Source: Auricularia sp. M13 (lineage: Eukaryota; Basidiomycota; Agaricomycetes; Auriculariales; Auriculariaceae). From it: a stretch of 64,000 nt of DNA. This document shows, piece by piece, positions 1 to 11,070 of the stretch. The position numbers and the translations under genes are program-made. The stretch is taken from the NCBI GenBank assembly GCA_037042915.1, contig CM073199.1:1116001-1180000 (forward strand), in the 5' to 3' direction. Numbering within the stretch: position 1 is the first letter of the stretch; each line of letters starts with the position of its first letter. Under the pieces are notes generated by a model. It saw nothing but the letters and a program-made list of their open reading frames with translations, searched no databases and was not told where the DNA came from.

Positions 1-1042
1 ACAGCGCATTGAGGCCGTGGGAGAATGTGATGGTAAGGAGGGATGTCGAAGGTGGGTCGTCACCCAACTAGTGAGAATGAGATGCCGGCAGGCGCCAGGC
101 ATTGCATGGCATTGCATTGGGAGTGCTTCTCGGAGTTCCCCAGTGCCCACTGACAGGCTGGCATTGTCCCTCGCTCGGGAACATGTGCTGCATGCCTGGC
201 ACAAGTAGCTAGGTACTAGTAGCAGCTGAGACCTTGTGAGCTGACGTCGACGGACAAGACAACGCTCCCATTTCGGGCGATTTCATTTCGTGCAGAGTGA
301 TCATAAGTTCATTCCGCGGCTCCATGGATTTTCGGGGTTCGGCGAGGATCCATCCTGGGATTCATTTCATGTGCCTGGGATGGAGCAGCGCGCATTTTCG
401 GGCGACGCGTAGGTAGGTACAAGCAGAGGTGATAGTCTGGTGGGATCTGGATGGTTCTACCTGTCAATGTGACAATAACGAGGGCGCGGAGCCGGGCCGG
501 GCCAACCGTACCGAGGCGGGCGATCGATGCATGGCGTTGTCCTGTTGCGGCACGAAGGCTGCTGGAGAGTTCCGGGTCGCAGCGCCTGGCAGGGGGGGGA
601 GACTGTGGCGGGGTGGTGGTAACTGGTGGTCACTGGTGGGTAGAGGGAGCGCGCAGGCCGGCCGTGCGGGGCGAGCCGCGGTCTGATGGAGCGCAGGACG
701 GGTGGGGGCCGTTGATGGGTCGCTGGGACGGGCTGCCCAGTGCTGAGAGACAGTGAGAGCAAGTGCAGGCAGGCAGCAGAATGACTCGGGCGTCGGAGGC
801 AAATTGTTCTGTCAGGAAAGGCAAGTCACGGTGTGGCAGGGCGGGCGGGCATTGGCGCGGTAATCATCGCATGGCTGGGTTGGTCCGTTCCGACAATGCT
901 GCGCGCGCTATAAAACACGCCCATTTCAAGGGACTCGGCCGCCTCTTCCTCCCGAACCCGCCCGCCCGAGTGCTGTGCCCGCCGTCGCCCGCGCAAAACT
1001 AAGTCTTTTGCGGTGACCAATCAGCTTTGCTCTTGTACTACC
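1..1042. other. Intergenic region upstream of first gene
   Basis: No gene could be supported here. Several overlapping open frames exist on both strands at 430-1000, but they are GC-rich mutual shadows without family resemblance or splice logic. The right part contains the promoter of the gene starting at 1043. Confidence 0.5.
909..915 (+). promoter_or_regulatory. TATA box of the serine-rich gene
   Basis: TATAAAA lies 134 nt before the ATG at 1043, followed by pyrimidine-rich sequence. It supports transcription to the right and the choice of the ATG at 1043. Confidence 0.55.
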
Positions 1043-1774
1043 ATGTCCTCGTTGTCCTCGTCCTCGTCGTCGTCCTCGTCGTCCTCGCCGTCGCCCGTCA
1101 CCGTCTCGCGCGAGAACGCCGTCTTTTTCCTGACCGTGCCGCTCGAGTTCTCCGCGCTGCTCGACGACCGCACCCTCGCCCGTCTGCGCCACGCGCTGCA
1201 GGCCAATCTCGACGCGCACTTCGCCAGCCGGGGCTCGAACCAGTTCCTCCTCGAGCCCGGCACCATGCCGCCCAAGCCCATCCTGACCGCCGGCTTCGCG
1301 GTGCGCATGCGCTGGTCGGACTGGTTCGCTGCGCTCTCGCCCCAGGGGACGCCCATTCTGCTGCACGTCACCGCCAACGATGCCCCCCGCATGCCGCAGC
1401 GCCCGGCGTCGCCCGCGCCGAGCCTCGGCCGCTCCTCCAGCTGCAGCTCCATGCGTTCCGACGTGCCCAGCCTGACGTCCGTCTCCACCGCCGCCTCAAG
1501 CTCCGCCGCCAGCGCGTGCTCGTCGCCGCACTCGCCCGCGCCCGCGCCGCTCGTCGACATCTACGGCGTCACCGTCGACCCGGCCGACCCCGCCGCGACG
1601 CTCGTCCGCCGCCCGCGCCGCCAGCGCGGCGGCGTCAAGCAGAAGCAGCGCGGCATCCACATCGACAAGTCCAAGCTCGACATCACCGCCTACGACGGCG
1701 GCGTCACCGGCGTGCTCACCGGCGGCGTCATGCTCGGCCGCCGCCTGCGCCCCGCCGCACCGCCCATCGCGTGA
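1043..1774 (+). CDS. Uncharacterised serine-rich protein
   Basis: Single open frame of about 243 codons with no intron. It begins MSSLSSSS, a serine run encoded by a TCG/TCC repeat at about 1045-1095. A conserved-looking region follows (VSRENAVFFLTVPLEF, then FLLEPGTMPPKPILTAGFAV), then a Ser/Ala/Pro-rich linker. The C-terminus is basic and glycine-rich (RRPRRQRGGVKQKQRGIHID, later GGVMLGRRLR). No signal peptide or membrane segment is visible. The family is not recognised. The basic tail would fit nucleic-acid or nuclear binding, but that is speculation. The start is supported by the TATA box at 909 and by a stop-free frame from the first ATG. An alternative frame is open over the same interval but reads as low-complexity Arg/Ala/Pro and is judged a shadow. 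Confidence 0.6.
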   Translation: MSSLSSSSSSSSSSSPSPVTVSRENAVFFLTVPLEFSALLDDRTLARLRHALQANLDAHFASRGSNQFLLEPGTMPPKPILTAGFAVRMRWSDWFAALSPQGTPILLHVTANDAPRMPQRPASPAPSLGRSSSCSSMRSDVPSLTSVSTAASSSAASACSSPHSPAPAPLVDIYGVTVDPADPAATLVRRPRRQRGGVKQKQRGIHIDKSKLDITAYDGGVTGVLTGGVMLGRRLRPAAPPIA

Positions 1775-3298
1775 AGCCTCCGAACGGCACACATCGCACT
1801 CTCGCACTCTCGCCCAGTCGCTCGCAAGGACAGAAGCCACATTTTTTCCCATTTCTTATTCACATCGCCTTCACCACTCACACAACTCACAACCCCCCGC
1901 GCACGCGCGCTGTTTATTCCATAATTGTCCATATGGGCCGGCCGGTGGGCCCGCCCAGCGCCGCCGCGCCTGTCGTGTTCTCCTCTCGGATTTGTCCCCT
2001 TGTGCACGCCCCATGCCCGCCCGCATTAGTCACGTACATTCGGTTGTTCAGTTCTTCCCCCCCACCTTTGCCTTTGCCTTTCGTTTTGCGCTGCTGATGA
2101 CGACACATCTCATTGTACGACTGTATCAGTACGACCGTCGAGTCCCTTCCTGCTTTCGCTTTGCCCAACACCATTCCCCCCCCAACCCCAAATCACCATC
2201 GCTCCACAACCCCTACATGATGTTTTTACCCCCGCTGTCGATAAAATGCTATATGCATGTCCTCTTACTCTTATTCCCCTCCTTCCCTCTGCCTACTCCC
2301 ATGGTCCTCCTCCTTTTGTCGCTTTTTTGTCGCCGGTGGAAGTTTTGATTGAATACAGATCGATTTTTTGTTGCGGTCATCTGACTCCGAGTCCGTCACG
2401 GTGCTGCGATTCGGATGGGTTTATTGTGCGAACCGGTATGCGCATGGATGCGGATGTAACATGATGACGAGCCCAGCATCTCGATCACCCCTTGCTTGCA
2501 CTGCGCTCTCGCAGTCTGCTTCAATTGTGCTTCAAGCTTGGACGGATATCGATGCCAGAAGCAGGGCGGTGCAGCTGCAGCCTGAGGAATCGTCGTGACG
2601 CGTGCTGTGGAAGCTCGCTGCATGCAGCACTCCGACTCAGGATGTTTGTACACTACAGCCTGCCTGCGCCAGAACGCATGCGCACGGCGGATCTGGCACA
2701 GTCTGAGTCTATCTGGAGCGACAGCCCTCGTGCCCTCTTTGGTATTTGGTGTGGAGTCTACCGTAACTAACACGTGTCACTGGCAGGAGCGCTCACTGTA
2801 GTAGGAAGAGCAGTCCAGGGAATGAGGCATTAGGAGACACCGACGGGCCCATCCTGGTTAGTATCATGTTAGTGCTAAGCGAAAGGGGGCCCGTGTGCGG
2901 ACTGAGGTACTGACACGAACACCCTGGTCAACCAACCACACGCACGGCACCTGCAACCTGTCCTGACCGAACCTTATGTAGGCAACACCAGTCTACATGA
3001 AGAATCAGTAACATCGTCCAGTCAAAAAGAAGCATACCGAAAACGTACTTCAGCATGACCCATTCGAGAAGGCGTCTGCGCAAATGTCCAGGTTCAGAAA
3101 AATGCAAGCCCGTTTCAGCGAACGAGTCGAGCGCGATATTTCGGCCCCCGAAAGTGATATGGCGGACAGCAGAAGTAATGGCCCATGCAGGTGGCAGTGG
3201 TGGGGGCTGTACCGCCAGCCCTGCTGGAAGAATTTCAAGAAGCCGCACGTAAATGCCGGCGGGACTCCCGCTCGCCGCCAGTGATTTAGAGCATGAAT
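1775..3298. other. Intergenic, no gene recognised
   Basis: The first part (1775-2350) is C/T-rich and is probably the 3' UTR of the preceding gene. The rest has only short overlapping frames on both strands, with no recognisable domain or intron pattern. Confidence 0.5.
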
Positions 3299-4815
3299 GT
3301 TCTGCAATGTGCGAATGACTCCAGAAATTATCTGGTAGACCTAGACGACACTAATTTCAACCGGGAACCACTCGATGTTATGATTACGACCGCCCGGAAT
3401 GTTCTGAATCGTGCAGACGTGGCAATCACTAGAGGATGAACCAGTTAGATTGTAAACGCAGAAGGAAGAAATATGTGCACCAGATCTTGCCCGGCACGAC
3501 GGTTCGGAACCAACGGGAACGGTCGTTCGGTATCTCATTCAGGGCATCTTCAGACGCCGTCTGACGGATGGCGCGCAGACCAGCAAGAGCCTCTGATGCA
3601 GTTGGTCGTGCTTCGGGGTTGTCGCTTGCCATTGCGACGAAAAGCTCTTGCAGACCGGCAACGTTGTTGACGTTCTAAAACGGAAGTGTTGATAGTCTCC
3701 AAATTGCGAGAATTTGCACGCACTTTAAAGACATATCCAGCATGCTTCCCAAGCTGGTATATATCCATCTTGAACGGGCAATAGGGCGTCTCGAGGAGAG
3801 CTTCGGGTGGGAGCATCTTGTTGTATATCTCAGCCGTATCACCATAACGCGCCGTTGGAATGCCGGTGACAAGACGTGTCTTGGGATCCGACTCAGGCGC
3901 GAATTGAACTGACAGTTCGAAGTCGTTGATTAGGTAGCGCAGGCCTGGGCAGAGTGAGCGAAATTCGTCTGGTATACGGACGCAGCCGCCGCCCCATGTG
4001 CGATACTCCCAATCGCGGCCATAATTTGAAAAAACCTCGCAGAGTGAGAAATCCTAAGATGTCGACAACGAATTAGCACCGAAGACAGTAAGTGAAAACA
4101 AGGTACATACCCGGTGAGCAATGAGCCGTTGATGTAGGTAGGTGAAGCCCTGATATAGCGATAAAAATCAGTCGGGCGTGTGAATTGCTAGAGAGATCGA
4201 TGCACTTCGAGGACTTGCTCCAAAGCCTCCAACACTTCTCGAACTCTCCTAAACCATGGTCTTTCCATGCTAGGGGGCCACATCATCGGAAATATTCCAA
4301 AAATCACGTCGTCCTTCTGCAGCTCGGCCACCATGGGAACTGTATGATTCTCGGGGACCCGTGCGTCCGGCCTGGAGAGCGCTCGCATGATGTCGAGGTG
4401 TTCTTTACCCTCGTCCCCGATGGCCATTATACGTATTACGACGTCGGTGTTCCTGGGCGAGCGCGCAGCGACATGGATGCCGGTCTACAGTACGCAGTTC
4501 AGTCCGGCACAATTCAGTTGGAGGGCAGTGTACTTGCCTGTGGATAGAAAATGGACCGCTTGGGCGTCATCTGGAGACATTCCGGCATGAAGTGATCGTA
4601 TTCGTTCTCGCAACGAATGGCGCTCCAGTCGCCGGCGGGCACCAACTCATTCATGAGCCCGGGGGCGGCGCTACGTTCAACGGTGTCCTGCACAAAGAGC
4701 TTATAGCCATGCTGCTCGAAAAACGGCTCAAACTGTTCCCAGGCAGCTCGAGCTGGACCTTCAACATCCATGTCGCGCCATGCGCCGAGAGAGGAAGGAT
4801 ATGTAGGCATCGCGG
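3299..4815. repeat. Left unit of a tandem gene duplication
   Basis: About 1.5 kb that matches 6457-7980 in direct orientation. Similarity begins near TCTGCAATGTGCGAAT (left) and TCTGCAGTGTGCGAAT (right) and ends near the start codons of the kinase-like genes. The spacer between the units is not repeated. Confidence 0.7.
3341..4810 (-). CDS. Protein-kinase-like protein, tandem copy A
   Basis: Multi-exon gene starting MPTYPSSLGAWRDMDVEG. In order: an N-terminal helical part (AWEQFEPFFEQHGYKLFVQD); a beta-rich N-lobe (NTDVVIRIMAIGDEGKEHL); a hinge-like part (VIFGIFPMMW); a catalytic-loop segment (GFTYLHQRLIAHRDFS) whose HRD is split by an intron at 4054-4110; LINDFE in place of DFG; and the C-lobe ending NPEARPTASEAL. 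The last intron uses a CTAAC branch site and gives a Cys-rich tail (CDCHVCTIQNIP). Key residues deviate: Arg for the beta-3 Lys, Glu for the catalytic-loop Asn, DFE for DFG. It may therefore be a pseudokinase. The intron at 4485-4537 appears to be GC-AG. It resembles the expanded kinase-like families of Agaricomycetes. The substrate is unknown. Copy B lies 3.16 kb to the right in the same orientation. Confidence 0.75.
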
Positions 4816-5371
4816 GGGCCTGAGGTAGGTATGAGTGTGAGAGCCGTGTCCGGCTAAGTCCGGATCTCAACAGGCCTCCGTCAACCCGTCGACGTCGGCG
4901 TGTGACGCATGAGCGCTACAGTAGCTAGCTGGACGGAACTACACGAGAGCTTTTTGCGCATCTTCCGCCATTGAGCAGGAAACGGCTCGCCGCTCACATG
5001 CACCACATGCGCGACAACACTTCCGGCTGCTGGTGCCCTTGCTTGCGACTCATTGCTGCCCTCACTACCAGTCTGGTAATTTTGAGGCCAGACTGGCCGA
5101 TTAAGTGGGATAATGAACTTGAAAATGCCATCAAGTTTTGCGACAGTGATAAGGTGCTTTGTCCCGAGCTATTGAGCAACTTGGGAGTGCACCGGGCATG
5201 TGCACCAGAAAACGCGCATTACATACGGCTGAACCAAAGAAAAACGATTGATTCCTCCAGTTCAATAAGTACAACCACGCTACCACATCATTCTTCCCCA
5301 CGACCCGACAGCAGGATGACACCCCACCGCGACGCTACGAACATCCGCAGCTACTTCGAGATGGACGATGG

Positions 5372-5773
5372 GTGGCACTCTACAAGTGGCTCGTCCTGTA
5401 TTTACACCGGACTCGCTGCTGGAAGTGGCAGCGCTGTCGATTTGGAGTTGACGACGACGACGACTTCGCGCGCGTTCTTCAATGTATTTTCTCATCCTGT
5501 GACGCCCACGCGGTCGACGTCTGCTCCGACGCCGCCGACTTCGCCCGCGCCTGTCCCTTCCGCGCCCGCGCGGCCAGTCTTTCCCAGTATGTCAGCGATG
5601 TTGTGTTGTATGTCCAGGAAGAAGACCCACGTACGGTGCTGGCTGTGCAGGCTGGCATGAATTCTTCCACGAAGTCATCGACGGCACGCAGCGCCGCGGC
5701 ACTTCGTCCGACAAGTGCACTACCACCCACGCTACGAGTACGTGCATATAATCTCCTCGGCCTCCTTCGCTGA
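5372..5773 (+). CDS. Doubtful ORF between the kinase copies
   Basis: This frame has a plausible protein texture (DDDDDFARVLQCIFSSCDAH, then YVSDVVLYVQEEDPRTV), which could be one exon of an unrecognised gene on the plus strand. Downstream frames such as HYHPRYEYVHIISSASFADS could be a further exon. No start, splice set or family could be fixed, and a minus-strand frame is also open here. The rest of 4811-6456 shows nothing else that can be called. Confidence 0.2.
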   Translation: MALYKWLVLYLHRTRCWKWQRCRFGVDDDDDFARVLQCIFSSCDAHAVDVCSDAADFARACPFRARAASLSQYVSDVVLYVQEEDPRTVLAVQAGMNSSTKSSTARSAAALRPTSALPPTLRVRAYNLLGLLR

Positions 5774-6456
5774 TAGTGTTTTCTGGGGGTGACGCAGGAG
5801 CTGTACTGCGTCACGCCCGAGACCACTGCAGAGTCGACGGCGAGGGGAGGACGTCGAGCTCCAGAGCAGAGCGCCAGCCCCGGCTACCCCTCCAATGATG
5901 TTCAATGCCACCGCGTCGACAGCTCCTGCTTCGCCTGCGGCCTCGCTCCGACCACGAAGAGGACTATTTCGCCGACGACGAGATAGTAGCCTCGCACCTG
6001 CTGCTTGTTGACCTTCTATTTCAGCGTCCGTGCCTTCGTTGTATTTTTCGTGCTACATGCGCGGTCGCCAATGGTGGGTTATTGCTTTCTGTATGTCGGA
6101 GATGATGCCGAGGCCAGAGGCTGAACGAGCAGAGCAGCGTGTAGTTTTGAAGGTGTTGAGAAATTTGCAGGCCTTCAGAAAGGCTTGACCGCGCTGCGTT
6201 ACTTAGCAGCAGTCCGCGACGTCGCAACACGCGGCCAGAACAAATACCTGAAACGTACCGTGGCGGCCGGTTCGAGACACCAGACTTGGTCGTGGCGCGT
6301 GTTCGCCGCAAATGCTTCGTCTTGCTGTGCGTTGTCTCCAACCTTAGCGGATATCGACAGTCTCCTATGATATCCAAAGCGTTCGCCGAACGGCGAGCCA
6401 TACGTCCAGCAGTCGTCCCGCGCGGTCAGACTGCTCCTATAGTGATGTAAAGCGTC

Positions 6457-7980
6457 ATGTTCTGCAGTGTGCGAATAAATTCGAAGTTGCATGGTCGACC
6501 TAAGGAACACTGCTGTCGACCGGGAGCGACTCAATGCTGTTACTGTCCGGAATTGTCTGAATCACACAGTAGTCGCAATCACTGGAGGATGAATCAGTTA
6601 GACTGGAAACACAGTAGGAAGAAGTGTGTGCACCAGGTCTCGCCCGGCAATCGGCGTTCGTACGAACGGTATGAGTCGGTTGGTATGTCATTCAGTATGT
6701 CTTCAGACGCCGTCTGACGGATGGCGCGTAGTGCAGCAAGAGCCTCTGATGCAGTGGGTCGGGCTTCGGGTTTGTCGCTTGCCATTGCGACGAAGAGCTC
6801 CTGCAGACCAGCAACATAGTCGATGTTCTAAAGCGGGAGCGTTGGTACTCTCCAGATTACAAGATTTCAAGATCGCACGCACTTCAAAGACATATTGAGC
6901 GTGCTTCCCAAACTGGTACATATCCATCTTGAACGGGCAATACGGCGTCTGGAGGAGAGCTTCGGGTGGGAGCATCTTGTTGTATATCTCAGCCGTATCA
7001 CCATAACGCGCCGTTGGAATGCCGGTGACAAGACGTGTCTTGGGATCCGACTCGGGCGCGAACTGGACTGACAACTCGAAGTCGTTAATTAGGTAGCGCA
7101 GGCCAGGGCAGAGTGAGCGGAATTCAAATGGTATACGGACGCAGCGATCCCAGCCGCGATACTCCCAGTCGCGGCCATAATTCGAAAAAACCTCGCCGAG
7201 TGAGAAATCCTGAAATGCAGGCAAGGAATTAGAAGGCAAGATGTCAGGATCAGTGAGCGAACCAGGTACAGTACATACCCGGTGAGCAATGAGCCGCTGA
7301 TGTAGGTAGGTGAAGCCCTGATAAAGCGATGAAGTCAGTCAGGTGTGTCAATTGTTAAAGAGAACGACGCACTTCGAGGACTTGTTCCAGAGCTTCCAAC
7401 ACTTCTCGAACTGTTCTAAACCACGGTGTCTCCATGCCATGGTGCCACATCATCGGAAATATTCCAAAAATCACGTCGTCCTGCTGCAGCTCGGCCACCA
7501 TGGGGACTGTATGATTCTCGGGGACCCGTGCGTCCGGCCTGGAGAGCGCTCGCATGATGTCGAGGTGTTCTTTACCCTCGTCCCCGATGGCCATTATGCG
7601 TATGACGACGTCGGTGTTCCTGGGCGAGCGCGCAGCGACATGGATGCCGGTCTACAGTACCCAGTTCAGGCCGACGCATATCAATTGGAGGGGAGCTTAC
7701 TTGCCTGTGGACGGAATTTGGACCGCGTGGGCTTCATCTGGAGACATTCCGGCACAAAGCGATTATATTCGTCTTCGCAACGAATGGCGCTCCAGTCGCC
7801 GGCGGGCACCAGCTCCATGAGGCCGGGGATGAGGCTGCGTTGAACGGTGTCCTGCACAAAGAGCTTATAGCCATGCTGCTCGAGAAACGGCTCAAACTGT
7901 TCCCAGGCAACCCGGGCTGGACCTTCAACATCCATGTCGCGCCATGCGCCCAGGGAGGAAGGATATGTAGGCATCGCGAG
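6457..7980. repeat. Right unit of a tandem gene duplication
   Basis: Direct-repeat partner of 3299-4815 carrying the second kinase-like gene. See that entry for boundaries. Confidence 0.7.
6500..7974 (-). CDS. Protein-kinase-like protein, tandem copy B
   Basis: Paralogue of the gene at 3341-4810 with the same exon plan. It starts MPTYPSSLGAWRDMDVEG. The GC-AG intron at 7652-7704 has the same 53-nt length as in copy A. The HRD motif is again split by an intron (about 7211-7279). The C-lobe ends KPEARPTASEALAALR, and the last exon reads CDCDYCVIQTIP. No break was seen, so it looks as expressible as copy A. It shares the same departures from an active kinase (DFE, Arg for Lys, Glu for the catalytic-loop Asn). 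The two genes are nearly identical in the N-lobe exon and in part of the C-lobe, but much less alike in introns and at the 3' end. That pattern suggests gene conversion after tandem duplication. Confidence 0.75.
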
Positions 7981-8610
7981 GCCTGAGTGAGAGAAGCGCG
8001 TCCGGCTAGCTCCGACTCTTCGCCATACTGTGTTCAGAATTCTAGTGAACAATCCTAGTCGCAAAGACAAAAAAGATGCAGTACTTGCAAGGGAAAAGTC
8101 GTCAATTTACTGAAGTGAGTTCCGAGCCGCGACAGTGGTGCAATATATATAATGAGGGCTTGAGTCAGTCGCGCGCCCACTCGCTGCGCCAAGCTACGCT
8201 ACATTATGCTTGCTCGTGGCCGTTGTGGGCATTTAGTGTGGGTTGAGCGCTAACCACCCAATATCCCGCTGGAGCATGTGAGACCCTCTTGAAGAATTTC
8301 CATGAAATGAATTCTGCGTCCTGGCCGCCAGGACCAGGCACCGAACACCAGTTCATCGCGCTTTACAGCTCGTTGAACAATGAAACACAATCCGACATCC
8401 CACCCTATGATAAAACAATGTACAGAACGTGCAACCTCATTAAACTAGTGCTACATGTTATCATCTTCTTACTGAGTCTTGACCGTGTCCTGCGAAGCTG
8501 CAGTTGCGTCCGACACTGGGCCAGGCTGAGCATCATCCTGAGTGCCCCTCCGCACGAGGAGTGCCGCGTAAGGGTTCACTGCGTACGCTATCAACACATG
8601 AGATACACTA
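7981..8610. other. Intergenic, AT-richer than its surroundings
   Basis: No coding signal was found. It holds the 5' flank of kinase copy B, including an AT stretch (CAATATATATAATG near 8140), and the 3' flank of the coiled-coil gene. Confidence 0.4.
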
Positions 8611-10230
8611 TCAACGTCGAGGCTTACTGCTGTGCCAATTCGGTGCCGAGGGCGAGCCTGAGGCCGGCGCATTGGGCGGTATTACCGGAATGCACGGGAA
8701 CGCAGGTACTACCCCCGCTGTAGCGAAGTTCGGGAAGATCGGCAGGGTCGAGTTCGGCTGCCCTGGTGGACCGAGGTTGATTCCAGTCGAGGGCGCGGCC
8801 TCATACGCTGGCGTAGGGCCATGTTGCGCGATGCTCTCGAACGTCCTCCGGCGGAACTCGAGCAGCTCGCCGCGCACCCTGTTCGCCGTTTCGGTTGTAC
8901 GGCTGGCTGTCGCAGCGGCAGCATCGACGCGCCGTTGTGCGCGGTCCATCTCGTGCTTGAGCTATTACAGAAGCTTCAATAAGAGTCTGACTCGGCGTGA
9001 GGGACAACTCACAGCTCTCTGCGCCTGCTGAGCCGTTCTGAGCCCTTCGGAGATGCGATCTGGGTGCATCAACGGTCAACAAACGGCGATGAAGATGCGA
9101 ACGTCAGTTTGCATACCGTGCTGGTTGGCGTCAGACCATATATTGTCAAAGTACAGGTCGGTCATGGAGATGCGGGGAATCTTGATTTCTGGCAGCTGCT
9201 GCACGACGCTGTTCAGACGGCGCGCCTGCTCCATGTGCGTGTCGACTTGTTGCAAGAGCATTTGCGACGCTGTGACTGCGTTGGCCTCAAGCGTATCGGC
9301 GCGGCTGAAGCGAGTGTCAATGACATTTTAAGATTTGTTCGGCCCGATTGAACGTACTCAGAACCCCACATATCTAAGTCAAGAGTGTCAGAAACAGCAG
9401 CAAGACTATGATTGGTACGCACCCATCTCGCTATGCTCCAGCGCCTCCTTCAACTTGTTTATGAGGTTGTTGAGAGCCTTGTTCGCGTCGCCGAGGATTG
9501 AAAGGGTTTGCGCTTGTAAGCTGAGCGCCGCCTGCTCGCGGTTATTCTCGTCTTCCGCGTTGCGCAACTCCCATTCAAGTCTATCGTCTTGCGGAGCCTC
9601 TGCGCGACGGAGTCAATGCGATGAGCATGCAGTGGGGAATGGAGGGCCAACCAGGTGTCGGGCCGTCAAACACGGAGCGATAAAGGCTGACTAGCTCGCG
9701 ATGAAGCTGTTCACGGCGCTCGTGAGCTTCACGGAGAGTTTCCACCTTCATCGAAGTCAGAAACAAATTTACTCCAGGGCAAGCAAAGTTACAGGACGTA
9801 CGTTCTGCTTTGCGTCTTTAATGTTCTCCTTGAGCTTCGCGATCGTGTCTTTCTCCTTCACTTCCTTCTCAAACGCATCCAGATATTCTCTGAAGAAAGT
9901 GTCAGCGCAGATACAACGATCCAATGAAACCGATACGCACCGCTCTTCCTTACTGGCCTTCTTGTCCCACTCGCCTCCCTTCCCGACGACCTTATGCGCG
10001 AACTTGCGAACGATCGACTGCTTGAACTCGTTATGCTCCTTCCACTCCTTCTTCTTGTTCTTGACCGCCTCCGCAAGCCGCTTCTCCGCCTCGCCTTTCA
10101 GTTGCTCGAGGTCAATGACATACTTCTCCGCCTCCTTGAGTGCCGGCCCCGCGTAGTCCAAAGCAGAAATCTCCTGCAGGAGCGTCTGATGTTTCACTGC
10201 GGCAAAGGAGATATTCTGCGCGAGCGCCAT
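8611..10230 (-). CDS. Coiled-coil protein, fungal family of unknown role
   Basis: Begins MALAQNISFAAVKHQTLLQE and runs through about eight exons. Nearly all of it is heptad-like helix: IDLEQLKGEAEKRLAEAVKN, KKKEWKEHNEFKQSIVRKFA, KEEREYLDAFEKEVKEKDTI, METLREAHERREQLHRELVS-type segments, then LINKLKEALEHSEM and VTASQMLLQQVDTHMEQARR. The C-terminus (about 75 residues) is Pro/Ala/Gly-rich and disordered. Introns show clear GTGCGT/GTACGT donors. A 16-nt micro-exon at 9358-9373 (encoding the core of DMWGSD) is needed to keep frame between two helical exons. The pattern of N-terminal helices with a RKFAHKVVGKGG motif recurs in mushroom hypothetical proteins. The function is unknown, and a scaffold or membrane-shaping role is only a guess. 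No signal peptide or membrane helix is visible. Confidence 0.7.
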
Positions 10231-11070
10231 GGGGGCGGGGACGATCTAGATGGATTCTGGCAGAAAGGCGCTGGATTCGAACTTGCTCTTTATCTGTGCT
10301 TGTGGCGATGTGTGTTAATCCGGATGCGGGCCCGGACAGCCACGATAGTCTGCAGCCGTGAATGTGATCATCGATATAAGCAGTTTCGCCTGCCACGAAA
10401 GACCGTGGGAGCTCATCGAGCGCAGTAGTGAGCACGACGTCGGGCGAAGAGCTTGTAGCCCTTTGTGCGCGCGACAGGCATCGTCGCTCGGCTCGCTCAA
10501 AGGTCAGGAAGGACAATCTGTGGGCCTCCCTCGTTCGCACAGCCATGATGCGACTTGCACGGACCCTCCTGAACGGGAAGTCGACGCGTGCCAGAATCGG
10601 TGCATTGGTCCTGCAGATATGTTGCAATGGCGATGCTCGCTGGCGTCTTGCATGCGCAAGCGCAATCGTCGAGGACAGAAATTGGTGCCTTGGATGTCAT
10701 GAAGAACGGAGAACATGATGGCTTTGCGATAGCACCGAGAGCTTCAAATATTGAGCAGCGATGAAGGCGGCTGTTGAAGAGCGAGGGGACGAGGGGACCA
10801 TGGCGACAACGAGTTCAGTTCGGCATCTTCAGGACAGGATTCACTCCATGCCCAGCGAGACGGGAAACGAGAAGCGAGAACTGCATTCACGGAGTCGCGG
10901 AAATTTGCGCGCAGTCGATTCGATGCACACACGCATCTTTGCAGTCTGTGCATTCAGCATATTGAGCACGCCAGGTACAGAACTGTACAGACACTGGGAT
11001 AAGCCTAGGTCAGACAGGGTCAGCTTTCCAGTAGACTCTGTCGCAGCGCCAAACTCAACACACCTTAAGG
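10231..11070. other. Intergenic, no gene recognised
   Basis: Short open frames on both strands overlap one another and match nothing recognised. The region separates two minus-strand genes and should hold the promoter of the coiled-coil gene and the 3' UTR of NOC4. Confidence 0.45.

Noticed and set aside
1045-1095. Microsatellite-like TCG/TCC repeat
   Set aside because: It is the coding run for the serine stretch of the first gene, not an independent element.
1027-2097. Long open frame of about 356 codons overlapping the serine-rich gene
   Set aside because: It reads as Arg/Ala/His/Pro low complexity in a shifted frame of a GC-rich gene, and runs through the 3' UTR.
10358-10718. Plus-strand frames between the coiled-coil gene and NOC4
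   Set aside because: Three overlapping frames of similar length with no motif. No basis to choose any.
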